Assembly: GCA_011389865.1 (NCBI GenBank) | Contig: JAABTL010000028.1 | Location: 1 to 34,234 of the forward strand | Reading direction: 5' to 3' | DNA length: 34,234 nucleotides | Origin: Trueperaceae bacterium | Lineage (GTDB): Bacteria > Deinococcota > Deinococci > Deinococcales > Trueperaceae | Shown: positions 23,137-31,337 of the stretch, piece after piece | Numbering within the stretch: the first letter of the stretch is position 1 | Layout: every line of letters starts with the position of its first letter | Notes under the pieces: generated by a model | Database searches by the model: none | The model's input: the letters and a program-made list of their open reading frames with translations, nothing else | What the model was told of the DNA's origin: nothing | Program-made: the position numbers and the translations under genes

Positions 23137-24612
23137 TCACCTCGGCGTCCACACCGACACCGACCGGCCGCGGCAGCGGAACTCGGCCCACCCCTCGTCG
23201 TTGGTCACGATGCCGTCGGTGACGTGCTCCGTGATATCGACGTAGGTGGTGTTCGGCGCACCGACCCGCATCCACTTGGCGGCGTCACCCGCGTTGCTCA
23301 GCAGCACGGCCAGCCCGCCCGGGTGCTCCTCGTTGCCGCCGCGCGTCCAACCGATGCAGTGCGGGTCGTCGAAGTGGTCGACCTGCTCCCCGAACGCGTG
23401 ATCTCGGCGGGCGCGCAGGCAGCGGTCGATCATCCAGCGGTGGCTCGCCATCACGATCTCGTACTCCTGGCCATCGCTGCCCCGGTCGCTGTACGTCGCC
23501 CCGTAGTAGTCGGCGTGGAACACGCACGGGTAGCCGCCGCGCCGCAGCAGGATGGCCGCGTACGCCAGCGGGACGAACCACGCCTCCACCACCGACTCGA
23601 GCGATTGCAGCGGCTGCGTGTCGTGGTTGCTCACCAGCGTCACGGCGAGATCGGGGTGGTCTTTGACGAGGCTGCGGTCGAAGAGGCCGCGGAGGTCGTA
23701 GGCGTCGCCCGCGCGGCTCGCCTCCGCGAAGGCGTAGTGAAGGCCGGCGTCGAACAGCATCATGCTGCCGTCGGTCGTGCCGAGGAAGTGCTTCAGGGCG
23801 TCGCCGACGGTCGACCAGTATTCGCCCACGGCGAACAGGCGACGCCCGCTGTGCCGCCGGAGGTGCTCGAGCCATTCGACGAAGAAGCCCGACTCGACGT
23901 GCTTGACGGCGTCGAACCGGAACCCGTCGATCCCCGTCGTCTCCAGGTACCACCTGCCCCAATGCTCCAACTCCTGGCGGACGTCGGGGTTCGCGATGTC
24001 GAGGTTGCACCCCATCAGGTAGTCGAAGTTCCCCCTCTCGAGGTCGACGTCGTCGTGGAAGCGTTTGCCCTCGAAGAGGTACACCGCTTGCATCCCGTCC
24101 GCCAGCGCGTTGGCGTCGGTGGCGTTGAAGTGCCACCAGTGCCAGTGCATCTCCGAGTAGGCACCGCCGCGGCCGGGGAAGTCGAAGTGCGTCCAGGCCT
24201 TGATCGTCTGCAGGTCGCCGATCGGGCGGTGGCGGTCGTCGGGGTCGAACGGGGTGGCCCGGATCTCCTCCTCGTGATCGCCGCCGAGCTTGTGGTTGAT
24301 GACGACGTCGGCGTAGACCTGGATGCCCACCGCGTGGGCGGCCTCGATCGCACGCAGGTACTCGTCGCGGGTACCGTACTTCGTCCGCACCGAGCCCTTC
24401 TGGTCGAACTCGCCCAGATCGAACAGGTCGTACACGCCGTAGCCGGTGTCGTAGCCACCCGCCGCCCCCTTGTAGGCGGGCGGCAGCCAGACCGAGGTGA
24501 CGCCGGCCTCCGCCAACGCCGGCGCCTCCTGAGCGAGTTGACGCCAGAGAGAGCCGTCGCCGGGCGTGTACCAGTGGAAGTACTGCATCATGACGCCGTT
24601 GTGTTCCTTCAT
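23137..24612 (-). CDS. Alpha-amylase, cytoplasmic GH13 (AmyS/AmyA-like)
   Basis: This 491-residue GH13 enzyme shows all four conserved regions: DVVINH (102-107), GFRFDAVKH (230-238, nucleophile Asp234), 'AVGEYW' (general acid Glu264) and 'SNHDTQ' (Asp331). 'MMQYFHWYTPGDGSLW', 'WLPPAYKG' and 'GYDTGYGVYDLFDLGEFDQKGSVRTKYG' identify the subfamily with Bacillus liquefying amylases and E. coli cytoplasmic AmyA, which cut internal alpha-1,4 glucan bonds. No signal peptide is present, so it probably acts on imported maltodextrins or internal glycogen. ATG 24612 has GGAGAGG upstream, and a TAGTCT -10-like element lies at 24659-24664 on the minus strand. It stands alone between the redox cassette and the discoidin-domain gene. 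Confidence 0.95.
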   Translation of the reverse strand: MKEHNGVMMQYFHWYTPGDGSLWRQLAQEAPALAEAGVTSVWLPPAYKGAAGGYDTGYGVYDLFDLGEFDQKGSVRTKYGTRDEYLRAIEAAHAVGIQVYADVVINHKLGGDHEEEIRATPFDPDDRHRPIGDLQTIKAWTHFDFPGRGGAYSEMHWHWWHFNATDANALADGMQAVYLFEGKRFHDDVDLERGNFDYLMGCNLDIANPDVRQELEHWGRWYLETTGIDGFRFDAVKHVESGFFVEWLEHLRRHSGRRLFAVGEYWSTVGDALKHFLGTTDGSMMLFDAGLHYAFAEASRAGDAYDLRGLFDRSLVKDHPDLAVTLVSNHDTQPLQSLESVVEAWFVPLAYAAILLRRGGYPCVFHADYYGATYSDRGSDGQEYEIVMASHRWMIDRCLRARRDHAFGEQVDHFDDPHCIGWTRGGNEEHPGGLAVLLSNAGDAAKWMRVGAPNTTYVDITEHVTDGIVTNDEGWAEFRCRGRSVSVWTPR

Positions 24613-24791
24613 CGCGCCCTCTCCGGCAGCGGGTTTCGCTCATGCCAGCGTGCCTGCGAGACTACCGAAGGCCAGTATGGTCCTCGCCCGGCACGCCGCG
24701 GACCCCAACCGTACGCAAGGCGCGCGGTGGTCGGACGCGTTCCGTCAAATGGGCGTCCTCGCGCGCGCCGCGCCCGCGTCATGCTCGGGAC

Positions 24792-25595
24792 ATGAACCAC
24801 CTCGCGCCCCGCGCCCTCGTCCTGTCCGCAGCGCTGCTGCTCGCGTTCGCGGCCGCCCAGCCGCTCGTCTCGCTCCCCATCGAAGACGTCGTCGGCGGGC
24901 CGATCGCCATGAGCGAGGTCACGCCCACCTCCGCGACGCTCCTCGTCTCGACCCACGTCGACCTGGCCTGCGTGGTCGTCTTCGGTACCGACGACGGCTT
25001 CGGTCAGCTCGCGCTCGACGCCGACATGGGTGGCGGTGCTCACCGCGACCACCGCGTCTCCTTGAGGGGACTGCAGCCGGACACCGAGTACCTCTACCGG
25101 CTGCAGGGAAGCGATCCCGAAGGCAACTTCTACGCCAGCGAGGTGCTCCGCTTCCGCACCCCGCCCGCCGACGGCGGACCGTCGCTGGGTGTCGACGTGG
25201 CGACCACCGCGGCCGGCGCCGTGATCGTGGCGGCGAGCAGCGAGTTCGGCGCCGCCTACGCCGCCTCGAAGGCGATCGACGGCGACGCCCGGAGCGAGTG
25301 GTCGTCGCGCGGCGATGGCGACGCCGCCTTCATCACGGTGCGGCTGCGCGAACCGGCCGACGTCACCGGGTTCGGTCTGTGGACCCGCACCATGGGCTCG
25401 AGCGCCCAGATCGAGCGCTTCGAGGTCGTCAACGAGCACGGCGAGGTGTTCGGTCCGTTCGACCTGCCTGACGCCGCGGCCGGGTACGACTTCGCGGCCA
25501 CCGGTCGCGGGCAGGAGTTCACCTTCCGGGTGGTGGGGTCGAGCGGCGGCAACACCGGCGTGGTGGAGCTGGCCGTCTACACCCGGTCGCGCTGA
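24792..25595 (+). CDS. Exported FnIII-like plus discoidin (F5/8C-like) protein
   Basis: This 267-residue protein has a signal peptide (about 1-22, '...LLLAFAAAQP') and two beta-sandwich regions. Residues about 35-124 look like a fibronectin III/purple-acid-phosphatase N-terminal domain ('MSEVTPTSATLLVST', 'HRVSLRGLQPDTEYLYRLQGSDPEGNFYASEVLRFRT'). Residues about 146-263 look like an F5/8C or discoidin-type carbohydrate-binding domain ('AAYAASKAIDGDARSEWSSRGDGDAAFITVRL'). There is no catalytic domain. Such proteins bind glycans or surfaces outside the cell. ATG 24792 fits the signal peptide; only a weak GGGAC is upstream. The downstream SDR gene is convergent. Confidence 0.82.
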   Translation: MNHLAPRALVLSAALLLAFAAAQPLVSLPIEDVVGGPIAMSEVTPTSATLLVSTHVDLACVVVFGTDDGFGQLALDADMGGGAHRDHRVSLRGLQPDTEYLYRLQGSDPEGNFYASEVLRFRTPPADGGPSLGVDVATTAAGAVIVAASSEFGAAYAASKAIDGDARSEWSSRGDGDAAFITVRLREPADVTGFGLWTRTMGSSAQIERFEVVNEHGEVFGPFDLPDAAAGYDFAATGRGQEFTFRVVGSSGGNTGVVELAVYTRSR

Positions 25596-25659
25596 CGTGC
25601 GCGGCGGCGCGTCGCGGCGTCGCGCTGCAGAACGCCAGGCCAAGATCCCCCGCTCCTGG

Positions 25660-25678
25660 AGGCGCCGCACCGGCGCCT
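25660..25678. terminator. Hairpin at convergent gene ends
   Basis: AGGCGCCG (25660-25667) pairs with CGGCGCCT (25671-25678) around CAC. It lies 64 bases after the discoidin-protein stop and touches the TAG stop of the leftward SDR. No T-tract is seen, so a role in ending rightward transcription is only possible. Confidence 0.35.
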
Positions 25679-26573
25679 AGTCGTGGTCGGCCCGGTCACC
25701 GTCGCCGGTGGCCGCCGTGGCGCCCCCGGCCCCGGCGTCGACCTCGGCGACGAGCCGCTCGCTCGACCACCGGTAGGGCGTAGAGGCGTTGAGCCGCGCC
25801 CACTCGTGCGCGGCCTGCTCGAGGGTTCGGTCCGCCTCCTCGGCATTCGGCACGACCAGGTAGCGCTCCAGCGGCGTCTCGTCGAAGAGCGCCGCGTGGC
25901 ACGCGGCCGCCACGGGTTCGGGCGCGGGGAACTCCGAGCGCGAGGTGTCGGCGTCGGGTGCATACAGGGCGGCGAGGTCCTCGCCGGCGTCGGGTGGCGG
26001 CGCGAACCTCTCGACCGCGTTGCGGGCGATCGCGGACTCGTAGTTGCCCGGCGCGACGGCGCACACGCGAACCCCGAGCGGCGCCAGCTGCTTCGCGAGG
26101 GCGTCGGTGTACGCCTCGAGGGCGTGCTTCGACATGGCGTACGCGCCCAAGAGCGGGGGCGACAGGGTGCCCGAGAGGCTCGACATCGTCACGATGCGGC
26201 CGCGGCTCGCGACGAGCAGGTCGACCAGCGCGTTGGTGACGCGGTGCACGCCGAAGACGTTGACCTCGAACACGGCCCGCAGGTCGCCCTGGGACGTCGT
26301 GGTCAGGTGACCGAGGTGGGCGATGCCCGCGTTGTGCACGATGCCCCACAGGCCGTCACCACGCGCGTCGATCGTTTCTCGCAGGTGTGCCACCTGCGCG
26401 TCGACGGTCACGTCGCAGATCAGCGCCTCGACGCCGTCGATCCGGGCGAGACGCGCTGCGTCCGCATCGCTGCGGACGGTGGCGTAGACGGGCACCCCGC
26501 GCGAGGCGAGGTGGGTGGCGACCGCGAGGCCGATGCCGCTGCTGCAGCCGGTGACGAGCACGGGTTGGGGCAT
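25677..26573 (-). CDS. SDR-family oxidoreductase, 17-beta-HSD-like
   Basis: This 298-residue classical short-chain dehydrogenase has 'TGCSSGIG' (8-15), 'HNAGIAHLG' (80-88), catalytic Ser near 132 in 'TMSSLSG', Tyr145 and Lys149 in 'YAMSKHALEAYTDAL', and 'VCAVAPGNYESAI'. The TGCSSGIG form, with extended C-terminal substrate lid, is usual in SDRs annotated as 17-beta-hydroxysteroid- or retinol-dehydrogenase-like. The natural substrate is unknown. The C-terminus is Gly/Ala/Asp-rich and probably disordered. No SD precedes ATG 26573, but TAGGAT lies five bases upstream, suggesting a leaderless message. Confidence 0.9.
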   Translation of the reverse strand: MPQPVLVTGCSSGIGLAVATHLASRGVPVYATVRSDADAARLARIDGVEALICDVTVDAQVAHLRETIDARGDGLWGIVHNAGIAHLGHLTTTSQGDLRAVFEVNVFGVHRVTNALVDLLVASRGRIVTMSSLSGTLSPPLLGAYAMSKHALEAYTDALAKQLAPLGVRVCAVAPGNYESAIARNAVERFAPPPDAGEDLAALYAPDADTSRSEFPAPEPVAAACHAALFDETPLERYLVVPNAEEADRTLEQAAHEWARLNASTPYRWSSERLVAEVDAGAGGATAATGDGDRADHD

Positions 26574-26584
26574 GGGCGATCCTA
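26574..26584 (-). promoter_or_regulatory. Candidate leaderless -10 of the SDR gene
   Basis: TAGGAT (minus strand, 26579-26584) lies five bases before ATG 26573, with no SD between. It has the same geometry as at the SARP-type regulator and serine dehydratase genes. Confidence 0.5.
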
Positions 26585-26745
26585 CTTCGCTCGTTCGACC
26601 GTGGCGGTCACCAGGCGCTCCGCATGGGGCAGGAACCGCGTAGGCGACGGCGGGCGACGGTGCCGGGGATCGACGGCAGGCACGCGCCGAGCGGTTCCCG
26701 GGCGCGAGCGTGTGCTACAACGGTCGTCATTCGAGGGAGGTCGGT

Positions 26746-27264
26746 ATGCCCTGGTCTCGGAGCGACGGCAGGAGCTCTTCGGCAGCCCTTCGGCGCCGCG
26801 CGATCGTCCTGGCGGTGCTGGCGATGCTCGTCCTGCTGACGTCGTGCGCCACCATGTTCCATGGTGCGACCCAACTGGTTCCGGTCACCTCGCGCCCCGA
26901 GCGCGCCGAGGTGTTCGTGGACGGTGTCTCGCTGGGCTTCACGCCCGTGGAGCTCACGCTGCCGCGCCACACCGACGTCACGGTCGACGTTCGCCTCGGG
27001 GATCGGGTGCGGTCCTTCGTCCTGCAGAGCGAGGCGCAGGGCGCCATGGTCGGCCTGGACCTCGTGCCCGTGGGCGTGGCGGGGGGCCTCGTCGTCTTCG
27101 CCGGTGCCCTGGGCTCCTCCATCGAAGGCGGCAGGGTGGAGCCGGGGGGCTACCTGCTCGGGGCCGGCCTGCTCGGGGTGTCGCTGGCGCCCATCCTGGT
27201 GGACTACGGCACCGGCGCCCTCTTCCGGCTGCGCCCCGGCGAGATCGCGGCCGTCTTCGACTGA
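26746..27264 (+). CDS. PEGA-domain lipoprotein
   Basis: This 172-residue protein has a basic N-terminus, a signal helix and lipobox LLTSC (Cys34), so it should be membrane-anchored outside the cytoplasm. Residues about 48-92 form a PEGA domain ('PVTSRPERAEVFVDGVSLGFTPVELTLP'). Two hydrophobic glycine-rich stretches (about 103-121 and 137-153) may be membrane hairpins. The end 'DYGTGALFRLRPGEIAAVFD' resembles many small PEGA lipoproteins of unknown role, some of which are tied to cell-envelope maintenance. ATG 26746 has GGGAGG six bases upstream, and a TACAAC element lies at 26716-26721. The GNAT gene follows after 87 bases. Confidence 0.83.
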   Translation: MPWSRSDGRSSSAALRRRAIVLAVLAMLVLLTSCATMFHGATQLVPVTSRPERAEVFVDGVSLGFTPVELTLPRHTDVTVDVRLGDRVRSFVLQSEAQGAMVGLDLVPVGVAGGLVVFAGALGSSIEGGRVEPGGYLLGAGLLGVSLAPILVDYGTGALFRLRPGEIAAVFD

Positions 27265-27336
27265 TGCGCGACGACGATGCGCGCCGAGCTCGGGTCGCGA
27301 CGTCGCCGCGGCGAGGCCAGGCGGGTGGCCATCCCG

Positions 27337-27347
27337 TAACCTAGGGT
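27337..27347 (+). promoter_or_regulatory. Candidate leaderless -10 elements of the GNAT gene
   Basis: TAACCT (27337-27342) and TAGGGT (27342-27347) overlap by one base and end nine and four bases before ATG 27352. No SD is present. Which one is used cannot be told. Confidence 0.35.
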
Positions 27348-27351
27348 CAGC

Positions 27352-27975
27352 ATGCGTCCCGGCGCCACCCCACCACGGGTCGAGCCCGTGCCCGTCGACG
27401 CCGACGCGCAGACGGTCGCGGTCCTGGCGGAGGCCTTCGCCGACTACCCGGCGCTGCGCTACGTGATCGGACCGGCGGGCGCCGCGTTCCAGGAGCGCCT
27501 CGCCGCGCTGCTCGGGTTCTTCGTCGCTGCGCGCCGGGCCCGCGGAGAGCCAGTTCTGGGCGTCCGCTCGGGCGAGGCTTGGGTGGCGGTTGCCCTGGCG
27601 ACGCTCCCCGACGCCGTCGCCTCGCCCGCGACGCTCGACGATGCGCGCGAGCGGACCTGGGCGCTGCTGGGCGCGAATGCCCGCGCGCGTTACGAGGATC
27701 TCGGCGAGCGCTGGGGGCGGCTGCTCGTGCGGGAGCCGCACGTGCACCTCAACCTGATCGGCGTCCGGAAGGCCGATCGCGGACGCGGTCTCGGGGCCGC
27801 TCTCGTCCGCGCCGTCGTGCAGCGCTCGATCGCCCACCCAACGTCGCGGGGCGTGTCGCTGTCGACCGAGACCGAGGCGAACGTCGGCTTCTACCGCGCG
27901 CTCGGCTTCGAGCTGCGCGGCACGCTGGAGGTCGGGCCGGGCGTGCGCTCGTGGGTCATGTTCCGGCCGACCTGA
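27352..27975 (+). CDS. GNAT-family N-acetyltransferase
   Basis: This 207-residue protein has the acetyl-CoA-binding motif A 'LIGVRKADRGRGLGAALV' (RGRGLG 143-148) and motif B-like 'TETEANVGFYRALGFELRG' (172-190). An N-terminal helical half ('AEAFADYPALRYVIG', about 27-40) is typical of a GNAT subgroup whose members are often annotated only as acetyltransferase; the substrate is unknown. ATG 27352 has no SD. TAGGGT ends four bases, and TAACCT nine bases, before it, again hinting at leaderless expression. No neighbour gives a functional clue. Confidence 0.85.
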   Translation: MRPGATPPRVEPVPVDADAQTVAVLAEAFADYPALRYVIGPAGAAFQERLAALLGFFVAARRARGEPVLGVRSGEAWVAVALATLPDAVASPATLDDARERTWALLGANARARYEDLGERWGRLLVREPHVHLNLIGVRKADRGRGLGAALVRAVVQRSIAHPTSRGVSLSTETEANVGFYRALGFELRGTLEVGPGVRSWVMFRPT

Positions 27976-28044
27976 GGGTGCGCGTGCCTGTGCGCGCCGC
28001 CGTGCGCTGCGACCCGAACGGCTGGGAGCCCTTCCCTGGGCACC

Positions 28045-28227
28045 TCAGGCGAGCGGGCCCGCGACGCCCTGCCAGGCGGTGGCCGCGCCCCCGAACAGGC
28101 CGGCGACCAGCCAGGCGACCAGGGCGAGCGCCAGGAGGCCGAGCAGCACCTTCATCAGGATGGCGCCGATCCGGAAGGCCAGATACACCACCACGATCAG
28201 CACGATGACGCCGACGACGTCCATCAT
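28045..28227 (-). CDS. Small membrane protein, 60 residues
   Basis: This is a short, very hydrophobic protein of two helices (about 4-24 and 25-46: 'VVGVIVLIVVVYLAFRIGAILMKVLLGLLALALVAWLVAGLF'). It resembles small uncharacterised inner-membrane proteins. A strong SD (GGAGG) lies 7-13 bases upstream of three successive possible starts (GTG 28230, ATG 28227, ATG 28224); I choose 28227. Function is unknown. It is convergent with the GNAT gene. Confidence 0.65.
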   Translation of the reverse strand: MMDVVGVIVLIVVVYLAFRIGAILMKVLLGLLALALVAWLVAGLFGGAATAWQGVAGPLA

Positions 28228-28590
28228 CACCAACTGTCCTCCCCTCCGTGCGCCCACCGTACTCCAGCCACGTGGCGCAGGAGGCTGGCCAACATGGATG
28301 TGGCGGCTCGGGGTTCATCATGAGGCGTTCCCGAGCCTGCAGGAACCACCGTCGTTCGCGTCAGCCATTCGGGAACACGTGAGCGGAAGACCCTTCAGCA
28401 CGTTGGCTGTCGTGAGCGCGCCTAACTCCGGTCGCGGTCGGGGTGTACCTGTGGATCGCTCTCGTCGTGATGGCGGTCGCCATCGGCATCGGTTACCTCT
28501 GGTGAGGCGACGGCCCGCATCGCGGAACGCCCGCGCGCGTCGACGCGCGTCCTCACCTCCACCGTTCTCTCCTCCGCAAGGGAGGCGCTC
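28228..28590. other. Intergenic region, no clear gene
   Basis: It holds the 5' leaders of the small membrane protein (leftward) and the DUF4397 gene (rightward). A 20-codon hydrophobic ORF (28443-28505, GTG start, MYLWIALVVMAVAIGIGYLW) has no SD and is only a possibility. I see no RNA gene. Confidence 0.5.
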
Positions 28591-29664
28591 ATGAAACGCC
28601 TGCTCACGCTCCTGTTCCTATCCTCCGTATGGCTCGTCGCCGGTGCGCAGGAGGCCGCGCCGCCGGCCGGGCCGGTCGTCGACCGGCTCCCGGTCTTCGA
28701 TGGGGCCCTGGTCCGCTTCGTGCACGCCTCGCCCAACGCCGGGGCCGCGCGCGTCGTCGTGACGAGCACGATGGAGGGGCTCGACGAGCGCCACGTCGTC
28801 GAACTCGACTACCTGGACACGACCGATTACCGCGAGCTCCCCGAGGGCAGCTTCGAGATCGCGATCGATCTCGGCGGTGGGGGCGAGGCTGCGGTCGCCA
28901 CGAGCGAGCGCCTCGACACCGTCCCCGGCGGCGTCTACACCGTCGCTGTCGCCGGCCTCGCGCTCGACGAGCCGGTGGCTGACGAGGACGCGGGCGACGG
29001 TTTGCTCACGTGGATCCGCGAGCTCTTCACGCCCGACCGGCCCGAGTTCGCGCTGCGCGCCCTGATCCTGGACGACGTCGGCGGGGCCACCTTCGGGCCC
29101 GACACACCCGCGTACCGGATCGTGCACCTGGCACCGGGGACCGACACCGTCGACCTGGTGCACGTCCGCGACGACGGCGCCGACGTTCTCGCGTCCGTGT
29201 CGTACCTCGACGCGAGCGGGTTCGTCGATGTCCCGCCCGACGACGGTCGCCTCGAGGTGCGAGCCGTGGGCACGACCGCCACGATCGACGCCGTGTCGGG
29301 CATCGAGCACACGCCTGGGCTGATCCACACCGTCTTCCTGGTGGGCACGCCGATCGAGGAGGAGCCTCTGAGAACCATCGCCGTGAGCGCCGAATGGGCG
29401 GAGATCGGCCCGCTGGCGCCGGGAACGGCGGGCACGAGGGGCATGACCGGCCTCATGACGGTGTCGGAGATCGCCACCCTGCGCGAGCTGCTGGTGGCGC
29501 TCGGGCAGCGGATCGACGCGGCCGAGCGGCGTGTCGCGGACCTCGCCGACACGCCCGAAGCCGCGGGGCCCGCCGCCGAGGCGACACGCGAGCTCGAGGA
29601 GGCTAGCGGACTGCTCGAGCAGGCCCACCTGCTGCTCGACGAGGCGGAACGCCGCGCGCGCTGA
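28591..29664 (+). CDS. Exported DUF4397 protein with C-terminal helical tail
   Basis: The 357-residue protein has a signal peptide (about 1-19, ending AGA). It contains two DUF4397-like beta domains at about 40-125 and 174-255, each beginning with the signature 'RFVHASPNA' (42-50) or 'RIVHLAPGTDTVDL' (176-189). Each also has a 'VTSTM/VSYLD' strand and 'GxYTVAVAG' or 'GLIHTVFLVG'. Residues about 290-357 form a charged, heptad-like helix ('LRELLVALGQRIDAAERRVADL', 'ELEEASGLLEQAHLLLDEAERR'), possibly a coiled coil. DUF4397 proteins are cell-surface or periplasmic and their role is unknown. GGGAGG lies 6 bases before ATG 28591. It is convergent with the serine dehydratase gene. Confidence 0.88.
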   Translation: MKRLLTLLFLSSVWLVAGAQEAAPPAGPVVDRLPVFDGALVRFVHASPNAGAARVVVTSTMEGLDERHVVELDYLDTTDYRELPEGSFEIAIDLGGGGEAAVATSERLDTVPGGVYTVAVAGLALDEPVADEDAGDGLLTWIRELFTPDRPEFALRALILDDVGGATFGPDTPAYRIVHLAPGTDTVDLVHVRDDGADVLASVSYLDASGFVDVPPDDGRLEVRAVGTTATIDAVSGIEHTPGLIHTVFLVGTPIEEEPLRTIAVSAEWAEIGPLAPGTAGTRGMTGLMTVSEIATLRELLVALGQRIDAAERRVADLADTPEAAGPAAEATRELEEASGLLEQAHLLLDEAERRAR

Positions 29665-29696
29665 ACGCTAGCGCGACACCCGTCGCGCCCGTTCGG

Positions 29697-31274
29697 TCAG
29701 CCGCACCCGCACCCGACGCAGCCGCCGTCCGCCCGCCCCGCGAGCCGTCGCTCGATCGCCAGCGACGTCGGCGTGACCGCGAGCCCGCCGAGCGAGGTGC
29801 AGCGGTGCTCGCGGGGCATCCGTTCCGCCACGGCCTTGGCCGCGTCGATCACCTCGTCGAGCGGGATGAGCGGGTCGAAGCCGGCGAGCGCCATGTTGGC
29901 GCACGCGAGCGCGTTGGCGGCCGCCATGACGTTCTTGCCGAGGCAGGGCGCCTCGACGCGGTTGGCGATCGGGTCGCAGATGAGGCCCAGCATGCTCTGC
30001 AGCGCCATCGAGGCCGCCGCCAGGGCCTCGTCGCGGTTGCCGCCGGCGAGGGTCGTGAGCGCCGCCGCCGCCATGCAGGCCGCGGCGCCACCCTCCGCCT
30101 GGCAGCCGCCGACCTCGGCGGCGAAGGTCCAGCGGGTGGTGAAGAAGACGCCGACCAGGCCCGCGGCGAGCATCGCGCGGGCCATGTCCTCCTCGGACCG
30201 GCCCAGCGATTCGGCCATCGCGATGACCGCGCCGGGCAGCCCGGCGCAGGCGCCCGCCGTGGGCGCGGCGACGATGACGCCCATCGCGCTCTTCACCTCC
30301 ATGAGCGCGGTGACGTAGAGGACGATGCGGTTGAGCGCGCCGCCGTCGAGCAGCCGGCCGGCCTCCATCGCCTCCAGGAAGCTCCCGCTCTGGTGCCCGA
30401 GGACGCGGTCCTCGTAGTGGGTGCCGGCGATCCCCTGGTCGATGGACCGCCGCAGGATGCGCACGATGTCGACCATCTTCGCGACGACCTCGTCCTCGGT
30501 GAAGCCGCTTCTCGCCATCTCATAGGCCGCGGCCAGCCGCCACATCGGCGTTCGGCGGTCGCCCTCGTAGGCCAGCAACTCCTGGCTGCCGCGGAACGGC
30601 AGGCGCACGTCGTGGCGCGACGGCACGGGCAGGACGCGGCCCAGCCGCCGTACGCGCCGCGGCCGCAGCTCGGTCAGGGCGTCGTCGGGGACGTAGCCCG
30701 CCGCTTTCATCTGGACGAGCAGGCCGGCGTCGGTCTCGTGGACCAGGACCTCGTCGGCCTGGGCGCGTGCCGCCAGGCGCTCGACCGCCTCACGCGGGGC
30801 GCCATCGAGCCAGATCAGCGTCTCGTCGTAGCCGCCGTCCATCCTCAGCGCGACGCCGTCGATCGAGAGGACCTCCATCATGCCGCCGCCGGTGGAGATC
30901 GCGATCAGCGCGTGCTCCTCGCGGTCGTTGCGCAGCGTGAGGCGGTAGGTGTTCGGGTGCGGGTCGCCCGCGTCGACGGTCTCGATGCGCAGGCCGATGC
31001 CGGCGCCGGCGAGCGCGCGGGCCGAGTCGGGGAGACGCTCGTCGTCGGGCTCCCAGCCGAGCAGACCGCCGAACAGGCCCATGTCCGAGCCCTGGCTCTC
31101 GTGGGTCGTCGGCAGCGAGCCCTCGCGGTCGAACTCCACCAGGACGTCCGTGAGGTCGCCGTCCATCAGGTCGCGCGCCAGCCGTCCGATGCGCAGCGCC
31201 GCCGCGCAGTGCGAGCTCGATGGCCCACGCATGACGGGTCCGATGACGTCGTTGAAGATGCTGATGTCCGGCAT
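29697..31274 (-). CDS. sdaA: L-serine ammonia-lyase, iron-sulfur type, single chain
   Basis: This 525-residue enzyme converts L-serine to pyruvate and ammonia using a [4Fe-4S] cluster. The beta-domain signature 'IGPVMRGPSSSHCAAALRIG' (11-30) is fused to the alpha domain, which holds 'PTAGACAGLPG' (Cys343), 'EVGGCQAEGGAAACMAA' (Cys391, Cys400) and 'ICDPIANRVEAPCLGKN' (Cys433, Cys444), the region of the cluster ligands. The end is Cys-rich (CVGCGCG, Cys519/522/524). In some L-serine dehydratases a C-terminal Cys reaches into the active site, so these may matter. ATG 31274 has no SD; TACGAT lies five bases upstream. The gene is convergent with the DUF4397 gene. Confidence 0.93.
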   Translation of the reverse strand: MPDISIFNDVIGPVMRGPSSSHCAAALRIGRLARDLMDGDLTDVLVEFDREGSLPTTHESQGSDMGLFGGLLGWEPDDERLPDSARALAGAGIGLRIETVDAGDPHPNTYRLTLRNDREEHALIAISTGGGMMEVLSIDGVALRMDGGYDETLIWLDGAPREAVERLAARAQADEVLVHETDAGLLVQMKAAGYVPDDALTELRPRRVRRLGRVLPVPSRHDVRLPFRGSQELLAYEGDRRTPMWRLAAAYEMARSGFTEDEVVAKMVDIVRILRRSIDQGIAGTHYEDRVLGHQSGSFLEAMEAGRLLDGGALNRIVLYVTALMEVKSAMGVIVAAPTAGACAGLPGAVIAMAESLGRSEEDMARAMLAAGLVGVFFTTRWTFAAEVGGCQAEGGAAACMAAAALTTLAGGNRDEALAAASMALQSMLGLICDPIANRVEAPCLGKNVMAAANALACANMALAGFDPLIPLDEVIDAAKAVAERMPREHRCTSLGGLAVTPTSLAIERRLAGRADGGCVGCGCG

Positions 31275-31285
31275 GCGGCATCGTA
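31275..31285 (-). promoter_or_regulatory. Candidate leaderless -10 of the serine dehydratase gene
   Basis: TACGAT (minus strand, 31280-31285) ends five bases before ATG 31274 with no SD between. The spacing equals that at the SARP-type regulator. Confidence 0.5.
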
Positions 31286-31337
31286 GCAGCGGGGTCGGCG
31301 GTCCGGTCGATGTGGTGCAGCTCGCGGCGGCGGGACG

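Noticed and set aside
28443-28505. A 20-residue hydrophobic ORF (GTG start)
   Set aside because: It could be a tiny membrane peptide, but it has no SD and no -10 at leaderless spacing, so I did not list it as a gene.
29805-31286. A 493-codon plus-strand frame opposite the serine dehydratase
   Set aside because: It is antisense to a gene with intact signature blocks and has no recognisable domain of its own.
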